From the NCBI RefSeq assembly GCF_020085105.1, contig NC_058059.1, positions 26,696,971 to 26,760,970 on the forward strand: DNA of 64,000 nt, written 5' to 3'. The translations under genes were made by a program, and so were the position numbers. The DNA is from Siniperca chuatsi (taxonomy: Eukaryota > Chordata > Actinopteri > Centrarchiformes > Sinipercidae). The notes under the pieces were generated by a model. That model was not told where the DNA came from, searched no databases, and worked only from the letters and a program-made list of their open reading frames with translations. Position 1 is the first letter of the stretch, and each line of letters opens with the position of its first letter. Shown in pieces: positions 24,301 to 35,172 of this stretch.

Positions 24301-27300
24301 AAGCAGATGGGATTGCCCCTGAAGCTGGTGGCCATGGTGAATTCTAATGACATAGTGCACAGGACGGTAACCATTGGTGACTTTTCCATGGCAGCTAATG
24401 TCACACAAACTTTGGCCCCTGCCATAGACATCCAGGTAACACAGTTACACAGCCTATAGTTATAACTGCTCATATCAAAGAGATTTTTAGACATGTCAGC
24501 CTGAAGATTACTTTTGATAGGATCATGACATTGTTCATCTACAGATGGCATGAAAATGGTTGTTTAAAAAAAAATCAATTTCTCTGTATCACTTTACAAC
24601 TGGATTTACTCCAGACTTCAACTCGACTGTTAACACATCATGTTTTTTAAGGTCTTCACTGTGCAGAGTAGACCTTTCCTTTAATCCAGCTATAATTGGA
24701 TAGTATTGCCTTAGAAGCCTTTAATTAAAAACATGATTTTTTAATTAATACTAAGAACCGTTTACATAGTATGGTGGGAACTAATAGCTGAGTGGTAAGA
24801 TTGAAAACTGAAATTACAACAATCAACCTTCCTTAAAGCTCGCTCAATTGGAGTTATTAAAGGAATAATTCAACATTTTGTGAAATACGCTTTCCGAGAG
24901 TGTGATGAGAAAATGGATATCAATCTCATGTCTGTGTGTTAAGTTCAGAGCTAGAGTTAGGATGTGGTTAACTTAGCACACAAATAATTGTAAAACCCAC
25001 AATTTGTGTTTTTAAGAGCAGTTATACACTTTAACTATAGCTGCACTTCTGCATTAAATGGTTACAGCTTAGCTTTGGAGCCTATACATGAAGCCTGACG
25101 TGCGCCTCCTCAAAAATGTAACTATGGGGCTTGTCAGCTACAGAGATACAACGTGGGGACTGCAAGAACTTTGACTAGTCAGCTTGGTTTCTGATGCCGG
25201 TATGATTATTGGAAGTGGAAGAAATACTCAATAGTCTTCTAATTTTCAGTAACACTGAACACTAGCAAAGTCATCCCCATTGCAAACTTCACACCACTCT
25301 CTATTTCAGTGAATGTAAGAACAGAAACGGGATGCATGGAAGTAGTCTCCTGTTCAGTAATGAGACAAGGCAAAATCAAAGTTACCTGAATGTAACTCCA
25401 GTTGTATGAAGGAATTCCATCGTCACTCTGTATCACAGAGTAAATGAAGAGAAGGTAAACACAATAGCACAATATGACCTGACCACATGCGATACATCCT
25501 TCTAGTGTTGATGTGGTGATATCGACGGGTAAAATCCGTTGCTGAACTATAAATCAAAACCTCCTCTGTAAATAACTATGCCAGCACTGCCAATAACCCC
25601 TTGTGAATAAGCATATTTCCTAAAATGTTGAACTATTTCTTTAAGGACACCTGGAGGAAGCTCCTGCCATCTCCTGCCTCACATGAAGAGCAGTGAAGAA
25701 AAACAAGTGAGAAGAAGTGAACGAGACTTAAGTTCTAAAGTCCAGCTTGCAAAACTTAGAGGTTCAGTGTTAATTATACAACAATGGAACGAACATACTA
25801 ATGATTTTGCTATTCCTGCTATTATCATAGAGAAAAAAGACCTGAATTCTGACAAAACAAATTGGAGGATGTTCTTCAGGTGCAAAAGGGATGTTTATTT
25901 CATATACAAAATGTGATGCAATGTACATTAAAGGTGAACGTCTCATTCATATGACCATCGTCAGCACAACTACAGAACTCATCAACTAGAATGTTTACAG
26001 GGTTATCTGAATGAATATATAGGTAATACATGTATAGGCATGCACACACCTACAATATGCATTCACATGTGTAAGTTCATATCTTTATAAACACATGCAT
26101 ATGCCCCAAAACACCAAGAAACAATAGTTTACAATAACTATTCCTAGTACTACCAGTAGTGGGGCTAAAATGTTAAGTTTGGTTTGACGGTCTTTAAAAT
26201 CAAAAGGAGTCATCCTCACAGGCGAATGAACATGTTCAGCAAATTTCATGGCAATCTGTCTATATATCCTGTGTGAAATGTCTACATATAGACCCGTGGG
26301 TGGTGGTCAAGTAAATCTCATGGAGTGTCTAAAAAGGAAAGGGTTCAACCTCTGAGGAGCACAAATCTGATCAGTTACATACTGCCATTAGCATATTTAT
26401 TCTTTGGGAACAATTAATTTCCATACCAAGTTTAATGGCAATCTGTCCAGTGGTTGTTAAGATATCTTGTTCTGGACCAAACTGGGGGACAGAATGACTG
26501 ACCCATCCACCCACATTGCCATGTCCACCATGCATGTAAAGCCATAACAAATTAAAAGTTGTATTGGCATGTTTGGTCATTCAGGATGTGTGTCACACTG
26601 CTTGATTTCTGGCCTGTAGGACCCCTACAACATGGAGCGTGTGTTCTGGCTGCTGCTGGGCAGAGACGGAGCTTTAGTGAAGAACATGATGGAGGAGTTT
26701 CAACAATCACGTAGACAATCTCTGCCTGAGAACCACCGCAAACTGGTACCAATCATCCAACATTTACTGCACCAACTGTATACTTCCAGCCATGCTTATC
26801 CTCTATGTGTGCCCCCCCCCCCCCATTCTACATTCTACCACCCTAATACTTTTATGATCTTTCTCTCTGTTTTACTTCTAGTTGTCACAAGTTTTATCAA
26901 CTGGAACAGTGACTGATGAAGGGATCCTGGACACCATGAGGCGATGCTGGGAGGAAAACCAGTATGTGCTGTGTCCACACACAGCGGTGGCTGTATGGCA
27001 TCACTACCACTGTCCTCACAGCCCCGGGCTCAACAGGTCAAACATACTGTAGTCATCGACTTAGCCACATACACACAAGACATTTCTGACTTCACTACAA
27101 TACATGAACCAGCAGACTTCCTCAGGTCGTGTAGCCTTAAGGAGGAAATAAAGCTGACATCACTTTAAGGTGTAAAGCGTGTGTACAACCAAAAATGTCT
27201 AACTTGACTGAAAAAGAAATGCAATCAAACATGATGCCTCATAGAAATAGGTGTATGCTTGCTGCAGTTGTCTTAAATGTCAGCTCAAACTGTGCTGACC

Positions 27301-28657
27301 AAAACAACAACGGCTGCAACAGAGACATATTTTAGGAAGTAGAAGTAGTTTTATTCTGTCTGAAGCTTAAAGAAAGATTGAAACAAGAGCAAAGGACTAG
27401 AAGAAGAAAAGAGCTTTTCTGAAAAGATCCAAAACACAACTAAGAATCTGCAGTCATGCTGGCAGCTTCGTGAGGCTATACTTAGGCACAGTGGTGCTTT
27501 GAGCTAAATGCTACCGTCAGCACGGCAACAATGCTTACCATTGTCACCATCTAAATTTTGTTTGTTAGCATGCTAGCATATGCTAATTAGCACTAAACAC
27601 AAAGTACAGCTGAGGCTGATGCTAATGTCATTATTTTTTCAGGTATTTGGTCATAAACCAAACTGAACTTTTACCTGATGATGGCGCTAGATGAAAAGTC
27701 AGAGGATTACCAAAGTTATTACAATTCATCCTGACGGGAATCCATCCAATAGTTGTTGAAACATTTCAATCTGGACTAAGGCGGTGGACTGACCAACCAA
27801 CTTTGCCGTCCCTAGAGCCCTGCAGCGAGAGTGGCTAAATCTTTGAGTAATTTGGCCACCAAGCACAGGAGAGTCTGCACCCAAAGTGCACTCTGTTTCT
27901 ATATCACAAAGCTTTTTCAAGTCTTTTCCATTCTGGTTTACTACAACTTGGGTCTTATTTTTGCAGTTTTGGCCATCATTTCTTTCGGTCGTCATAACAT
28001 AAAAGTAATTACTGAGATCTGGGAACACTGACATTGCTAAAAAATAGTTCAAGAAACAGGGCAAGAAACTCGAGCAGGAGCTCATCACTCATCATCATAA
28101 CTGAAGAAATAATGGCCAAAACTGTGAAAATAAGACCCAAATTGACTCAAATAAACTGGAATCATCCTTTAATTTCTGCATTAAGTATATACCTGCCTTA
28201 ACACTATAACCTGCCAGATGATCTGACCGTTCCCTCAACACTTACTGTACCTCCAAACATCATTTCTTTGGTTTGGTAAACAGTGGTCTATCTCCATGTC
28301 TGAGACAAATGTGTCTCCACCTACACCTTCCTCATGGTGTACTAACACCTGACAAAATCTGCCTTTACTCGACTTATCCTGGTCTTATCCAGTTTTCAAA
28401 GTAATTACTAAAACTCTTGTTGCAGGTGTTACATTGCAACAGCATCTCCAGCCAAGTTTCAGGCAGCAGTGCAGAGGGCTGGCCTGACCTTTGACCTACC
28501 TGAGGCGGTGCTGGCGTTGGACAAGTTGGCCACCCGTTACCAGAACCTGGAGCGGAGCCTGAACTGGTGCAGAGACTGGGAGGACAGACTGAGAGAGAAA
28601 ATCCAGTCTGTGAGTTCAGTCAGGAAAAACAGAGGGACTCACTACAGCAGATTATGA
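12363..28657 (+). CDS. thnsl2: Threonine synthase-like 2
   Basis: Fold-type II PLP enzyme. The mouse orthologue acts as a phospho-lyase on O-phosphohomoserine and O-phosphothreonine; animals do not make threonine this way. Eight exons: 12363-12585, 12908-13102, 15485-15637, 15749-15988, 24287-24435, 26620-26745, 26882-27036, 28426-28657 (stop TGA 28655-28657). All have AG/GT borders and the phases join to 490 codons, close to the roughly 484 residues of human. Visible landmarks are [18 protein letters not shown] at the N-terminus, [11 protein letters not shown] with the PLP-binding lysine at about residue 113, the [12 protein letters not shown] cofactor loop opening exon 3, and [11 protein letters not shown] across exons 4/5. 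The start ATG lies 9 bases after an acceptor. Intron 4 is 8.3 kb and full of transposons, yet every exon is intact. Confidence 0.95.
13434..13935 (-). pseudogene. PIF/Harbinger-type DDE transposase fragment
   Basis: On the minus strand, inside thnsl2 intron 2, a DDE_Tnp_4-like domain is readable: [13 protein letters not shown] (first catalytic Asp), [31 protein letters not shown], then, after a frameshift near 13557, [18 protein letters not shown] (second catalytic Asp). The sequence stops near 'QFSKEENT', before the third acidic residue. The N-terminal DNA-binding part is absent, so this is a dead fragment. It is from the Harbinger/HARBI1-like superfamily; an assignment to a named fish family is not possible by eye. 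Confidence 0.7.
16195..16262 (+). repeat. 3' tail of a LINE (GGGATAAATAAAGTATCTATC)
   Basis: The segment 'gtgaattgcccctgggata' followed by 'aataaagtatctatct' is the characteristic 3' end of a common fish non-LTR element. Another copy of this tail type, ending ATTTCTGATTCTGATT, lies at 41690-41822. Only the tail remains. Confidence 0.55.
16265..18015 (+). pseudogene. LINE with internally deleted reverse transcriptase
   Basis: Within thnsl2 intron 4. An endonuclease C-terminal half is readable ([11 protein letters not shown].., [31 protein letters not shown]), then a frameshift near 16680, then the inter-domain region and start of RT ([20 protein letters not shown]). At about 17478 the text jumps straight to the C-terminal segment ([19 protein letters not shown].., [20 protein letters not shown]). 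The RT palm with its YADD-type box is therefore missing. A 3' UTR-like AT-rich stretch runs to about 18015. APE-type LINE of the jockey/CR1/Rex kind; exact family not settled. Confidence 0.75.
19035..19680 (-). repeat. LTR-like insertion nested in the long-TIR element
   Basis: On the minus strand the segment has a poly(A) signal within CACCCAATAAACACTGTAG and ends in 'ctgcttttgggtccacat', which resembles the R/U5 end of solo LTRs of fish Ty3-type retrotransposons. No internal gag/pol is present. The ORFs of about 120 codons on both strands here have no domain signal. Edges are approximate and the LTR call rests on resemblance only. Confidence 0.4.
19943..20807 (-). CDS. Possible two-exon mini-ORF inside the long-TIR element
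   Basis: On the minus strand an ATG (20807-20805) opens MGFIIVFS and reaches a textbook donor CTCCAG|GTGAGT at 20782/20781. A 736-base intron ends in a pyrimidine-rich acceptor at 20046/20045 (CTTCTCAG|CAGAAC). The joined frame continues for about 34 codons, rich in His/Ser/Leu, to a TGA at 19945-19943. AATAAA follows at 19853-19848. The total is about 43 residues with no recognised family. The 5' untranslated part would begin in or beside the right inverted terminus. Splice and poly(A) signals in the right order are suggestive, but chance occurrence is quite possible. Confidence 0.22.
21715..22370 (-). pseudogene. L2/CR1-like LINE 3' fragment
   Basis: On the minus strand the RT C-terminal half is readable in two open pieces. 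22363-22124 has [21 protein letters not shown] and the [17 protein letters not shown] thumb motif; 22099-21860 has [16 protein letters not shown] and [13 protein letters not shown]. One stop or frameshift separates them near 22110. The 3' end contains a 17-bp perfect hairpin (21724-21740 with 21747-21763). The catalytic FADD region is missing, so it is 5'-truncated and dead. Confidence 0.7.
22446..22625. repeat. Long snap-back repeat, possibly Penelope-like
   Basis: Two arms (22446-22532 and 22536-22625) are near-perfect inverted copies around a 3-base centre (GTG). Read outward from the centre each arm gives TGAGAATGACTTCCGGATGG, then AAACG(T)CTTGATTCTGA and GACTACGACTGAAACC. The order 'GGATGGGAGCCGAAACGTCTT' resembles the terminal region of fish Penelope-like elements, which carry hammerhead-type sequences. 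Here the CUGANGA core is not matched, so no ribozyme is called. Just downstream, 'cctggatgaatgagggacta' is also typical of such tails. Confidence 0.6.
23012..23200 (+). pseudogene. hAT transposase BED-finger fragment
   Basis: The frame opens [20 protein letters not shown], the usual start of hAT/ZBED-type transposases. After a frameshift it shows a [12 protein letters not shown] and HYETK pair of zinc-ligand motifs of a BED finger. It then decays into a G/C homopolymer at 23225-23245. The catalytic domain is absent. Same superfamily as the copy starting at 62964 but a clearly different subfamily. Confidence 0.65.
23290..23800 (-). pseudogene. L2-like LINE fragment
   Basis: Minus strand. 23509-23306 reads [27 protein letters not shown] and [11 protein letters not shown], i.e. 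the RT finger/palm boundary. The flank at 23620-23780 matches, base by base over long runs, the LINE copy at 40260-40420 (for example 'gagacaggatgtgcctgatt'). The two parts are joined out of the expected order, so this is a rearranged relic. Confidence 0.6.
24855..25080 (+). repeat. Fragment of a 'TTAGCTTAGCA' fish MITE family
   Basis: Begins AAAGGAATAATTCAACATTTTG..., followed by 'gaaatacgctttccgagag', 'gatatcaatctcatgtctg' and 'aacttagcac'. It is one half of the palindromic family whose fuller copy lies at 62185-62790 and whose other partial copies lie at 43440-43645 and 54410-54520. Confidence 0.5.
26160..26560. repeat. Dispersed 'TGGCAATCTGTCC' repeat, two partial units
   Basis: Two related units ('tttcatggcaatctgtctat' at 26247 and 'tttaatggcaatctgtccag' at 26431) lie in thnsl2 intron 5. 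Similar text occurs at 27600-27830 and, inverted, at 50930-51065 ('tcaacaactattagatggaa'). Non-coding; class unassigned. Confidence 0.45.
27520..27830 (+). repeat. Dispersed repeat with 'GATGGCGCTAGATG' core
   Basis: Contains 'catgctagcatatgctaatt', 'gatggcgctagatgaaaagt', 'ttacaattcatcctgacggg' and 'atccaatagttgttgaaaca', a set seen together in a very common fish repeat. It lies in thnsl2 intron 7 and is non-coding. Confidence 0.5.
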
Positions 28658-28699
28658 AAGATGTTATTATGATGTAAAATCAGAAATCCTGATTGGACA

Positions 28700-29650
28700 T
28701 TAAACTGTATATGGATGAGGTCAGGTGACTCATGCACTTCCTTATCTGGATGTAGTAATTTAAGTTGATGGGAAAGGACTCTTCTGCCCTCTTTGATAGA
28801 CTTTGGTCTGTAGTGTCATACAACTTATCTTTGTATTTGTACAGTGATGTCATACACCACAAACCAATCAATTATTCTCAATGTTCAGTCTTCCTTCCAC
28901 AACTTTAACACAAATGTAAGTGTATGCTTAAGAATAAAATCAAGCATTTTTCTATGAGTAGGCTATAATTGTCTTGAAAACAATAAAAAGTTTTAATTTT
29001 AGTTGAATTGTCTCAGCACAAATATGACACATACCATTTCAAAAGTGGACTTTCTCAAACTGATTGACATTTACTCTTCAGGAATATAGCTGATGTTCTT
29101 GTCTGCTGTAGCAATATTTACCACGAGTGCAACAGAACAATAAGGCTCATTTCCTTCATCTACCACCTGAAACCATCAGGAAATGCTAAATGGAAAAGGA
29201 GAATAAGGATGTTTTTAGGCCTTTGTATTTATCTGTCTTATCTTAAGTCAGTAGATGGACCTACGTATATGCAATGCTAGCCTGTTAGTTCAGTTTCATT
29301 TGTCATTCCAACCATATCCATATAAAGATACACACGCATTGGAATGAGATAGTTTCTCTCAGGTGCAGGACAGACAAAACATAAAAACATCAGACAAATT
29401 CTGAAATGTGTCGAGACTTGTGTTGCTCATTAAAGCCTGGGCTCCTGCTCTCGAATCAAATGACAACCAATACAATGCAATAGACCTTTTCACAGCAGGC
29501 ATCTTGACCTGTCATACTGTAGCAGGAAAAGCACAGGTGTTAATCACACAAACCATGGTTCAGTTCCATCGTAGTATTTCAGTAAGCCGTGGCGGTGAAA
29601 CACCTGCACAAAAGCAGGGCCCTGAAACCGGCAAAGACAAATGGAATGAT
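28700..29650. other. thnsl2: Downstream of thnsl2: nothing recognised
   Basis: 3' UTR and intergenic DNA. AATAAA hexamers occur near 28934 and 28981 (AGAATAAAATC and ACAATAAAAAG), a plausible poly(A) site about 0.3 kb after the stop. No exon or named repeat was seen in the rest. Confidence 0.4.
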
Positions 29651-29654
29651 GCTA

Positions 29655-29995
29655 TTATTCAGATCCTTTACTTAAGTAAAAGTAGTAATACGACACAGCA
29701 GAAATACTGCTTCACTCAAAATGTTACTTTTAATTATCAGCAAAATGTATCAAAAGCAAAAGTAGTCATTATGCAGCAGAATGGCTTCTGTCAGGTCTCT
29801 ATGTACTGTTGGGTAGTTTAATCTATAACCATGCATCACAACATGCAACCACAAGCTGGTTATATGTTTTGTATGTAAAATCGCAATTTGTAGTAACCCT
29901 AGCTGTCAGTATTTCCCTCTGACATGTAGTGGAGTAGAAGTATGAAGCAGCAGGAAATGGAAATGTACTTAAGTAATACTTACTTTCCACCACCG
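29655..29995 (+). repeat. hAT-type MITE, degraded
   Basis: Left part 'cagatcctttacttaagtaa' and right end 'ttactttccaccaccgc' match the same family as 11262-11570 and 36445-36669. The interior 'ctctgacatgtagtggagta' and 'gaagtatgaagcagcagg' is also typical. The left CAGTGGTGG terminus is lost. Confidence 0.65.
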
Positions 29996-30380
29996 CTATT
30001 ATAAATGTTATGTTAAGTGTTAAGTGATTTGGACAAAAGGAGGCCCACTGATTTAAAGGACCATTGCTGTTGGACTTTCACAACGCTGAGACAGCGTGTT
30101 AATTACTGACTACAATTACCTGCAGCTTTGGTGAAGACACTATCCTTTGATCAAACTACCAGTAGGACTCGAAACTTGATGGTTTTGGTATCAAATGATG
30201 CTCTGCTCAGAATATAATCCTTCACTATATTATTTTGTATTATTTATGTATTTACCTCAATATTTTATCTAATAAATTGAAAGTCTATGGTCGGTAATTT
30301 AACTTATGTGGTAATAGGTTTCTGCCTTGGGGTGGCGCCACATACGGTTCCTCAGACATTATTATATGTAGGATGCATAC

Positions 30381-30500
30381 ATGCATGGCAGGCTGTATAC
30401 ATGCATGGCAGGCTGTATACATGCATGGCAGGCTGTATACATGCATGGCAGGCTGTATACATGCATGGCAGGCTGTATACATGCATGGCAGGCTGTACTG
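30381..30500. repeat. 20-bp minisatellite, six units
   Basis: The unit ATGCATGGCAGGCTGTATAC is repeated from 30381. The first five copies are identical and the sixth ends in ACTG; a partial unit precedes it at 30375. Each unit contains the palindrome ATGCAT. ORFs here, on both strands, only translate the repeat (60 bp = 20 codons per three units). Confidence 0.97.
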
Positions 30501-30779
30501 GTTGCACTGACTTGCACTGAGCGATGCATGCAGTCTCGGAGCCCATCGGCTACCGTCCGACGACGATTACGATGCATGTAGCTGATACTGGTTTTACAGT
30601 AGTTAGCTGAAGATCATTGCAACCCTTTACTTAGATTGTAATAAGCAGAATAATGTTGTAATGGTATTTTTATGTATTTTGATCCAGTATAAATACGTGT
30701 CTGAGTGGTGCACAAAGTAAATAATAAATAAATTGATATAATGAAAAAATTAAATAAAAAGTATAATCCATTTTACGCG

Positions 30780-31195
30780 ATGAATAGACGTGTATTACAG
30801 CGTCTTGCCGGTGCTCGTTGGGAGAACATCAGTCCAGCCGGTGGCCGCGGATCCCAAACCGCATTCTGTGTTTTCCGAGGAGCTCTGAATGTAGCACGAG
30901 GTTTTGACAGCTAGACAGCCAAACATGGCGGCTGCGAGCTAGAGCAACCAGGCAACACCTTCGTCTTTTATTATCAGTCAGGATATAACCAGGGCCGGTA
31001 GGGATTCATTCATTTCACCCATTTTCCGCCCTTGCTGGTTTTTATCCAGCCGTTGTCCGGTGAGTGAAGGTGGCTTGTTAACCACAGTAAGTTAACGATA
31101 GACGGCAGACAGGAGTGAACTGATACAACAACAGCGGACTGAGGGCGGACTGTTTCTGCTTGGTTTCTTCACCTCTCTGCCGATATGTTTCACAG
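30780..31195 (+). promoter_or_regulatory. dqx1: Candidate promoter and untranslated first exon of dqx1
   Basis: The segment is locally richer in CG dinucleotides than its surroundings and contains AACATGGCGGC at 30922-30932, the classical YY1 site often found just after TSSs of TATA-less genes. It ends in a strong donor, CACAG|GTAAG, at 31195/31196. The first coding exon of dqx1 has an in-frame TAA (35113-35115) upstream of its ATG, so an untranslated upstream exon is expected. Assignment to dqx1 is by position and strand; no transcript was seen. Confidence 0.5.
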
Positions 31196-31689
31196 GTAAG
31201 ACATGGTTCCAGCCTATGACATGTTATTCGTGTACTTTGTCACTTCTGCGTGTTTCAGCGTTGTTTTATTTAACTTACGCCTGTGTGACTGTCAGCTGAC
31301 ACGTCGCTCTGGCAGAAATGGCTAATGGCACTCAGAGATAAGACATGAGGAGCGAGTAGCTAGTTACCTAACGTAAGTTGTTGTGATAAGAGACAAAGGC
31401 ATTAGCGAGCTTAGGTGTCCTCCTCTCTAGAGACACATTAGCCCGGAGCTCATATCCTATATGCTTATTCGCTAAAATTTGCTCTCATAGTAATGTTACA
31501 CTGTGCTTTTAACAAAAAAGCTCACCCCCTTGAAGTCCTTGGGTAGAAAATTATTTTGTCTATAGTGACCTGTACACAAACTGGAATTATGGCTATTTTG
31601 AGAATACTTTCAACAACAAAAAAGTACATTATAAGCTTGACAAAGGTACTGTAGTAGTGTCCAAGGAGTGGTATTAAAACATTACTACT

Positions 31690-32480
31690 GCATTGTTAGG
31701 TCCCAGGAAAACAGTGGGCGCTATCAATGAGACAGGAGAAGTTTGGAGGCAAGACCCACCGCAGGGCTTGCCACTGGGACAGACTTGGTAACTGGGCAAG
31801 AAGGTTGCTGTAGAGAGGCAGATGCCAGGAGCCCAGTGGAACATCTACAAAACTTCAGAGTTCCTCTGCAGAGATAGTGAACCTCCCAAAAGGAAAACCA
31901 CCTCTGCAGCACTCAACAGGTCAACTTTCAGAAACATTTTCAGCAACAAAATCGTTCATGTCATTTGTTAAGCAAAAATGCTAAACATTGTCTGGTTCCA
32001 GCCTCTCAAAGGGGGATATTTGCTGGTTTTCTGAGTCTTCTATGATAGTAAACTGAATATCTTTGGGTTTTGGACTGAGCAGAACAAGCAGTTTGAATAT
32101 GTCAGCTCCAGAAAACTGTGCTTTGCATTTTTCTCTATTTTCTATTAATTATTATTATTTGAGAAAATAACCGGCAGATTAATGGACGATTAAATTAATA
32201 CTTATTTGCAGCCCTACACTACACTACATCAACCAGGCCTTTTATAGAAGCTAGACGTAAGCTGTTTCTGTTTCAAATCTGTTGAAGTTCTTCACCTAGC
32301 TAATACCATCCTTACAGTGAAGCATGGTGGTCATACTGTAGCATCATGCTAGGGACGTGCTCTCAGCAGAAGGAGCCTGGAGACTGTCAGAAGTTTAGGA
32401 ATCATGAAAAGAGACAGATACAGACAAATCCTTCAAGAAACGTGCTCCACGGTGCACACAACCCAACCAAGATGATTCAA
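31690..32480 (+). pseudogene. Tc1/mariner transposase remnant, split by a MITE
   Basis: In the 5' UTR intron of dqx1. Plus-strand text follows a Tc1-like transposase in order: 'gtcccaggaaaacagtgg' (helix-turn-helix part), 'cagagttcctctgcagagat', 'cctctgcagcactc', a foreign block, then 'aaccaggccttttatagaag'. After a gap come 'acagtgaagcatggtgg' and 'cagcatcatgctagggacgt', the region around the second catalytic Asp. Frameshifts and stops are numerous and the C-terminal part is lost. Confidence 0.65.
31950..32215 (-). repeat. hAT-like MITE nested in the Tc1 remnant
   Basis: Contains 'aaaaatgctaaacattgtct', 'gatagtaaactgaatatctt' and 'gggttttggactga', and ends GCAGCCCTA. These match, in inverted orientation, the 'AGGGCTGCAGCTAAC' family at 33911-34222 and 45332-45589. 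The outer left edge is eroded. Confidence 0.6.
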
Positions 32481-33910
32481 AAATGTTTTGCTGCCGGTGG
32501 TGTAGCCACTAGCCAGTATACTAATATTGCTTCATATTGTACCATACATACTACTATGATATGGGTTTATTATTTTCTCAGTACCCTTTTAATTTCAAAA
32601 CACACTTGGCATCTTAAAAGCTTCCCACCTATTTGTAGAGTAGGTCTGACTTACTGTATATTGACGTGTGGAGGCTTCTGTCAAGCAGACAGTGACGTTG
32701 ACTGTTGTGAGTCTGAGCTGAAGGGCTCATTTGAATATCACACTGCTGCTGTTATCTTTCCTGCTGAATGACTGCTGACAGAGCATGTGCTTCCACTATG
32801 TGTCTGTACATTGTTAGGGATGACCAGCATGCAGAACTGTCTGGGAACCTGCTGCTGTTAGTCTGCTATTTAACATGTTATTTGTTATTACCCATTTAAT
32901 ACTCTGCTATTGACAATGTCTGTGTAACTTAATACTGCAGCTACATGGCTTTCATCATACAGTGGCTCAGTGCGCTCTTTTTAGCTCCTGTTCAACTAGG
33001 GATGGGTATGGTTTGAAATGTTTTGATACTAGTGCTGATACAGTACCCAGGTTTTGTTACAGAGATTATATAATTAATAATTTTTGATACTCGATGCTAC
33101 AGACACATTTCAGTCATACAAAACAGTATTTAGGTCTGAAACCCAGCCATAAATGATACCTAGATTTGCTGAGTAAAAACAAAACCCTTTTTTGCAAAAC
33201 TCAGATTTATAGTCAAGAAATATGAGAGCAGAGAATAAGAAAACACGTATAATAATCTGACCAAGTTTTCGGTGGCAACTTTCAGTGGTTTGACAGTTTT
33301 TGACACTCGGTCAAAAACTCCACAGTACTCTTAAAGTATGTAGCATCCATACCCAGGCCCGTGTACAGCTTCACTGTCTTCCATGCTGCTCAAAGGAGTG
33401 CAGTGACTCAGCGTGACAGTCAGTAAGAAAACATGGTAAATGTACACATTTACAGCCCATTGTAAACATTTCTAAACAACGTTTTCCCTTAACCTCACTC
33501 TCTTTTCATCCTTTATTATTTGATGAGGACAAAATCATTCTGCTCTGTTGCATTAAAATGTATTATCCAGATTGTTGTAGGAATGACCAGAACAGGTCGA
33601 ACATAATCAGAGCATCAGAGCATTCAAGGCGTTTCCATGTTCAGTCCAACATGAAGTAGCTCACTGCCAATCACGTGACAGTGCCAAGTTTTGACATTTT
33701 GGCTTGAAAAATTATTTAAATGGTTAATTAATTAAAATGATTCTCAAAATGAATTTTCTTTCGATCGACTAATCACTTGACTAGTCGTATCAGCTCTACT
33801 GCTGTCTGTAGCTAACATTATGGGTCATGTGACATGACAATACCTTTCAGTCACATCACTGTAATCCTCTCAGGCTCTGCTCACCCTTTGTAAGTGGGAC
33901 TTTATAAATT

Positions 33911-34222
33911 AGGGCTGCAGCTAACAATTATTTTTGTTCATTGATTAATCTGTTGATTATTTTCTCAGGTAATTAATCCTAATTCTTAATTAATCCTCCT
34001 TCAAATAGCTTGTTTTGTCTGACCACCAGTCCAAAACCCAAACATATTCAGTTTGCCATCACATAAGACAAAGAAAAGCAGCAACAACTCTCAATTAAGA
34101 AGCTGGAACTAGGACATGTTTGGCATTTTTGTTTGACAAATGACTTAAATGATTAATCGATTATCAAACTAGTTGCTGGTTAATTTTCTGTCGAATGACT
34201 AATCGACTAATTGTTTCAGCTA
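33911..34222 (+). repeat. hAT-like MITE 'AGGGCTGCAGCTAAC'
   Basis: Starts AGGGCTGCAGCTAACAATTA and ends with the degenerate inverted counterpart 'actaattgtttcagct'. The interior has GATTAATC palindromic blocks near both ends ('cattgattaatctgttgatt', 'aaatgattaatcgattatca'). A half-copy in the other orientation lies at 33695-33800. Confidence 0.7.
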
Positions 34223-35172
34223 AATATGAATTATACCGTTTATAACAAAGTATCTATCCCTTTATCTCTGATTGTTGCAAATCAATGAGAAGGACTGCTC
34301 AATAGCAATATTAGATTTACAGGACTGCTGTATCAATGTGATGAAGTATCTGTGTTTCTCAGGTATTTAATGTATGTTATTAGCCAAAAAGACAGTCCCT
34401 TCTGCTAATTTCATCACAGGTGTCTCAAATGAATGTCCAGGAAATATGCTATATTACACAAATATCACTATCATGATATAACATTACATATCCCAAAGAT
34501 TTCACACCCCTAGTTCATGGACAACCAACGAAGTAGAAGCTTGGAGTTATTTTTGAAGCATGCGCCTCTGTTTTTATCTGCTTTTCTGTCTTCCCCCAAC
34601 ATGAATAAACCAGCACACCAGTAACGTGCCTGCAGGCCTTCCTCTGTAAACAGATCTATTCAGCTGTCCAACACACACACACACTCAGTGGCATCTGGGT
34701 GGAGACAAGCATTCTACAGTTAAATACCAAACATGCTACAGGTTCCTATGAAGGGCGTGTTTGAGGGAATGGAGAAAACGTATAGTAGAGACAGGAAGTA
34801 CTGTGGCCCCTGAGATCTACTTTGCTATGATGTTTGTGGTACCTGAAGTACAAGTGAAGTATCCTTGCTTTTTCTTCTCAGCTGTCGCTGTGTGGCTTAG
34901 TGCCTACTCTGACAGTACTGTCAGCTCAATGTCAAAGGCTAATTGGCACTGCAGGCAACTCATAACGTCACGATCATTTCAAGCAGGAATCTTGCTCAAA
35001 GCATTCGGTAACAAAGTGTGTCTAATACACTGCTGGTCTAACGTCACCTCCCCTGACTGGTTCCTTTGCTTCATGTGTCCATCAATCATTATTGTTTTTG
35101 CCTCTCAGCAGGTAATCTCAGGCCTCTCTGGGATCCAGCCCCTCACTCCTTCCTCATCCCCACCCCCTGCTG

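Noticed and set aside
29408..29821. 137-codon ORF
   Set aside because: Its second half lies in a hAT-type MITE; no protein family resemblance.
30381..30500. Regular repeats that might suggest a CRISPR array
   Set aside because: Units are contiguous 20-mers without unique spacers, in a eukaryotic genome; it is a minisatellite.
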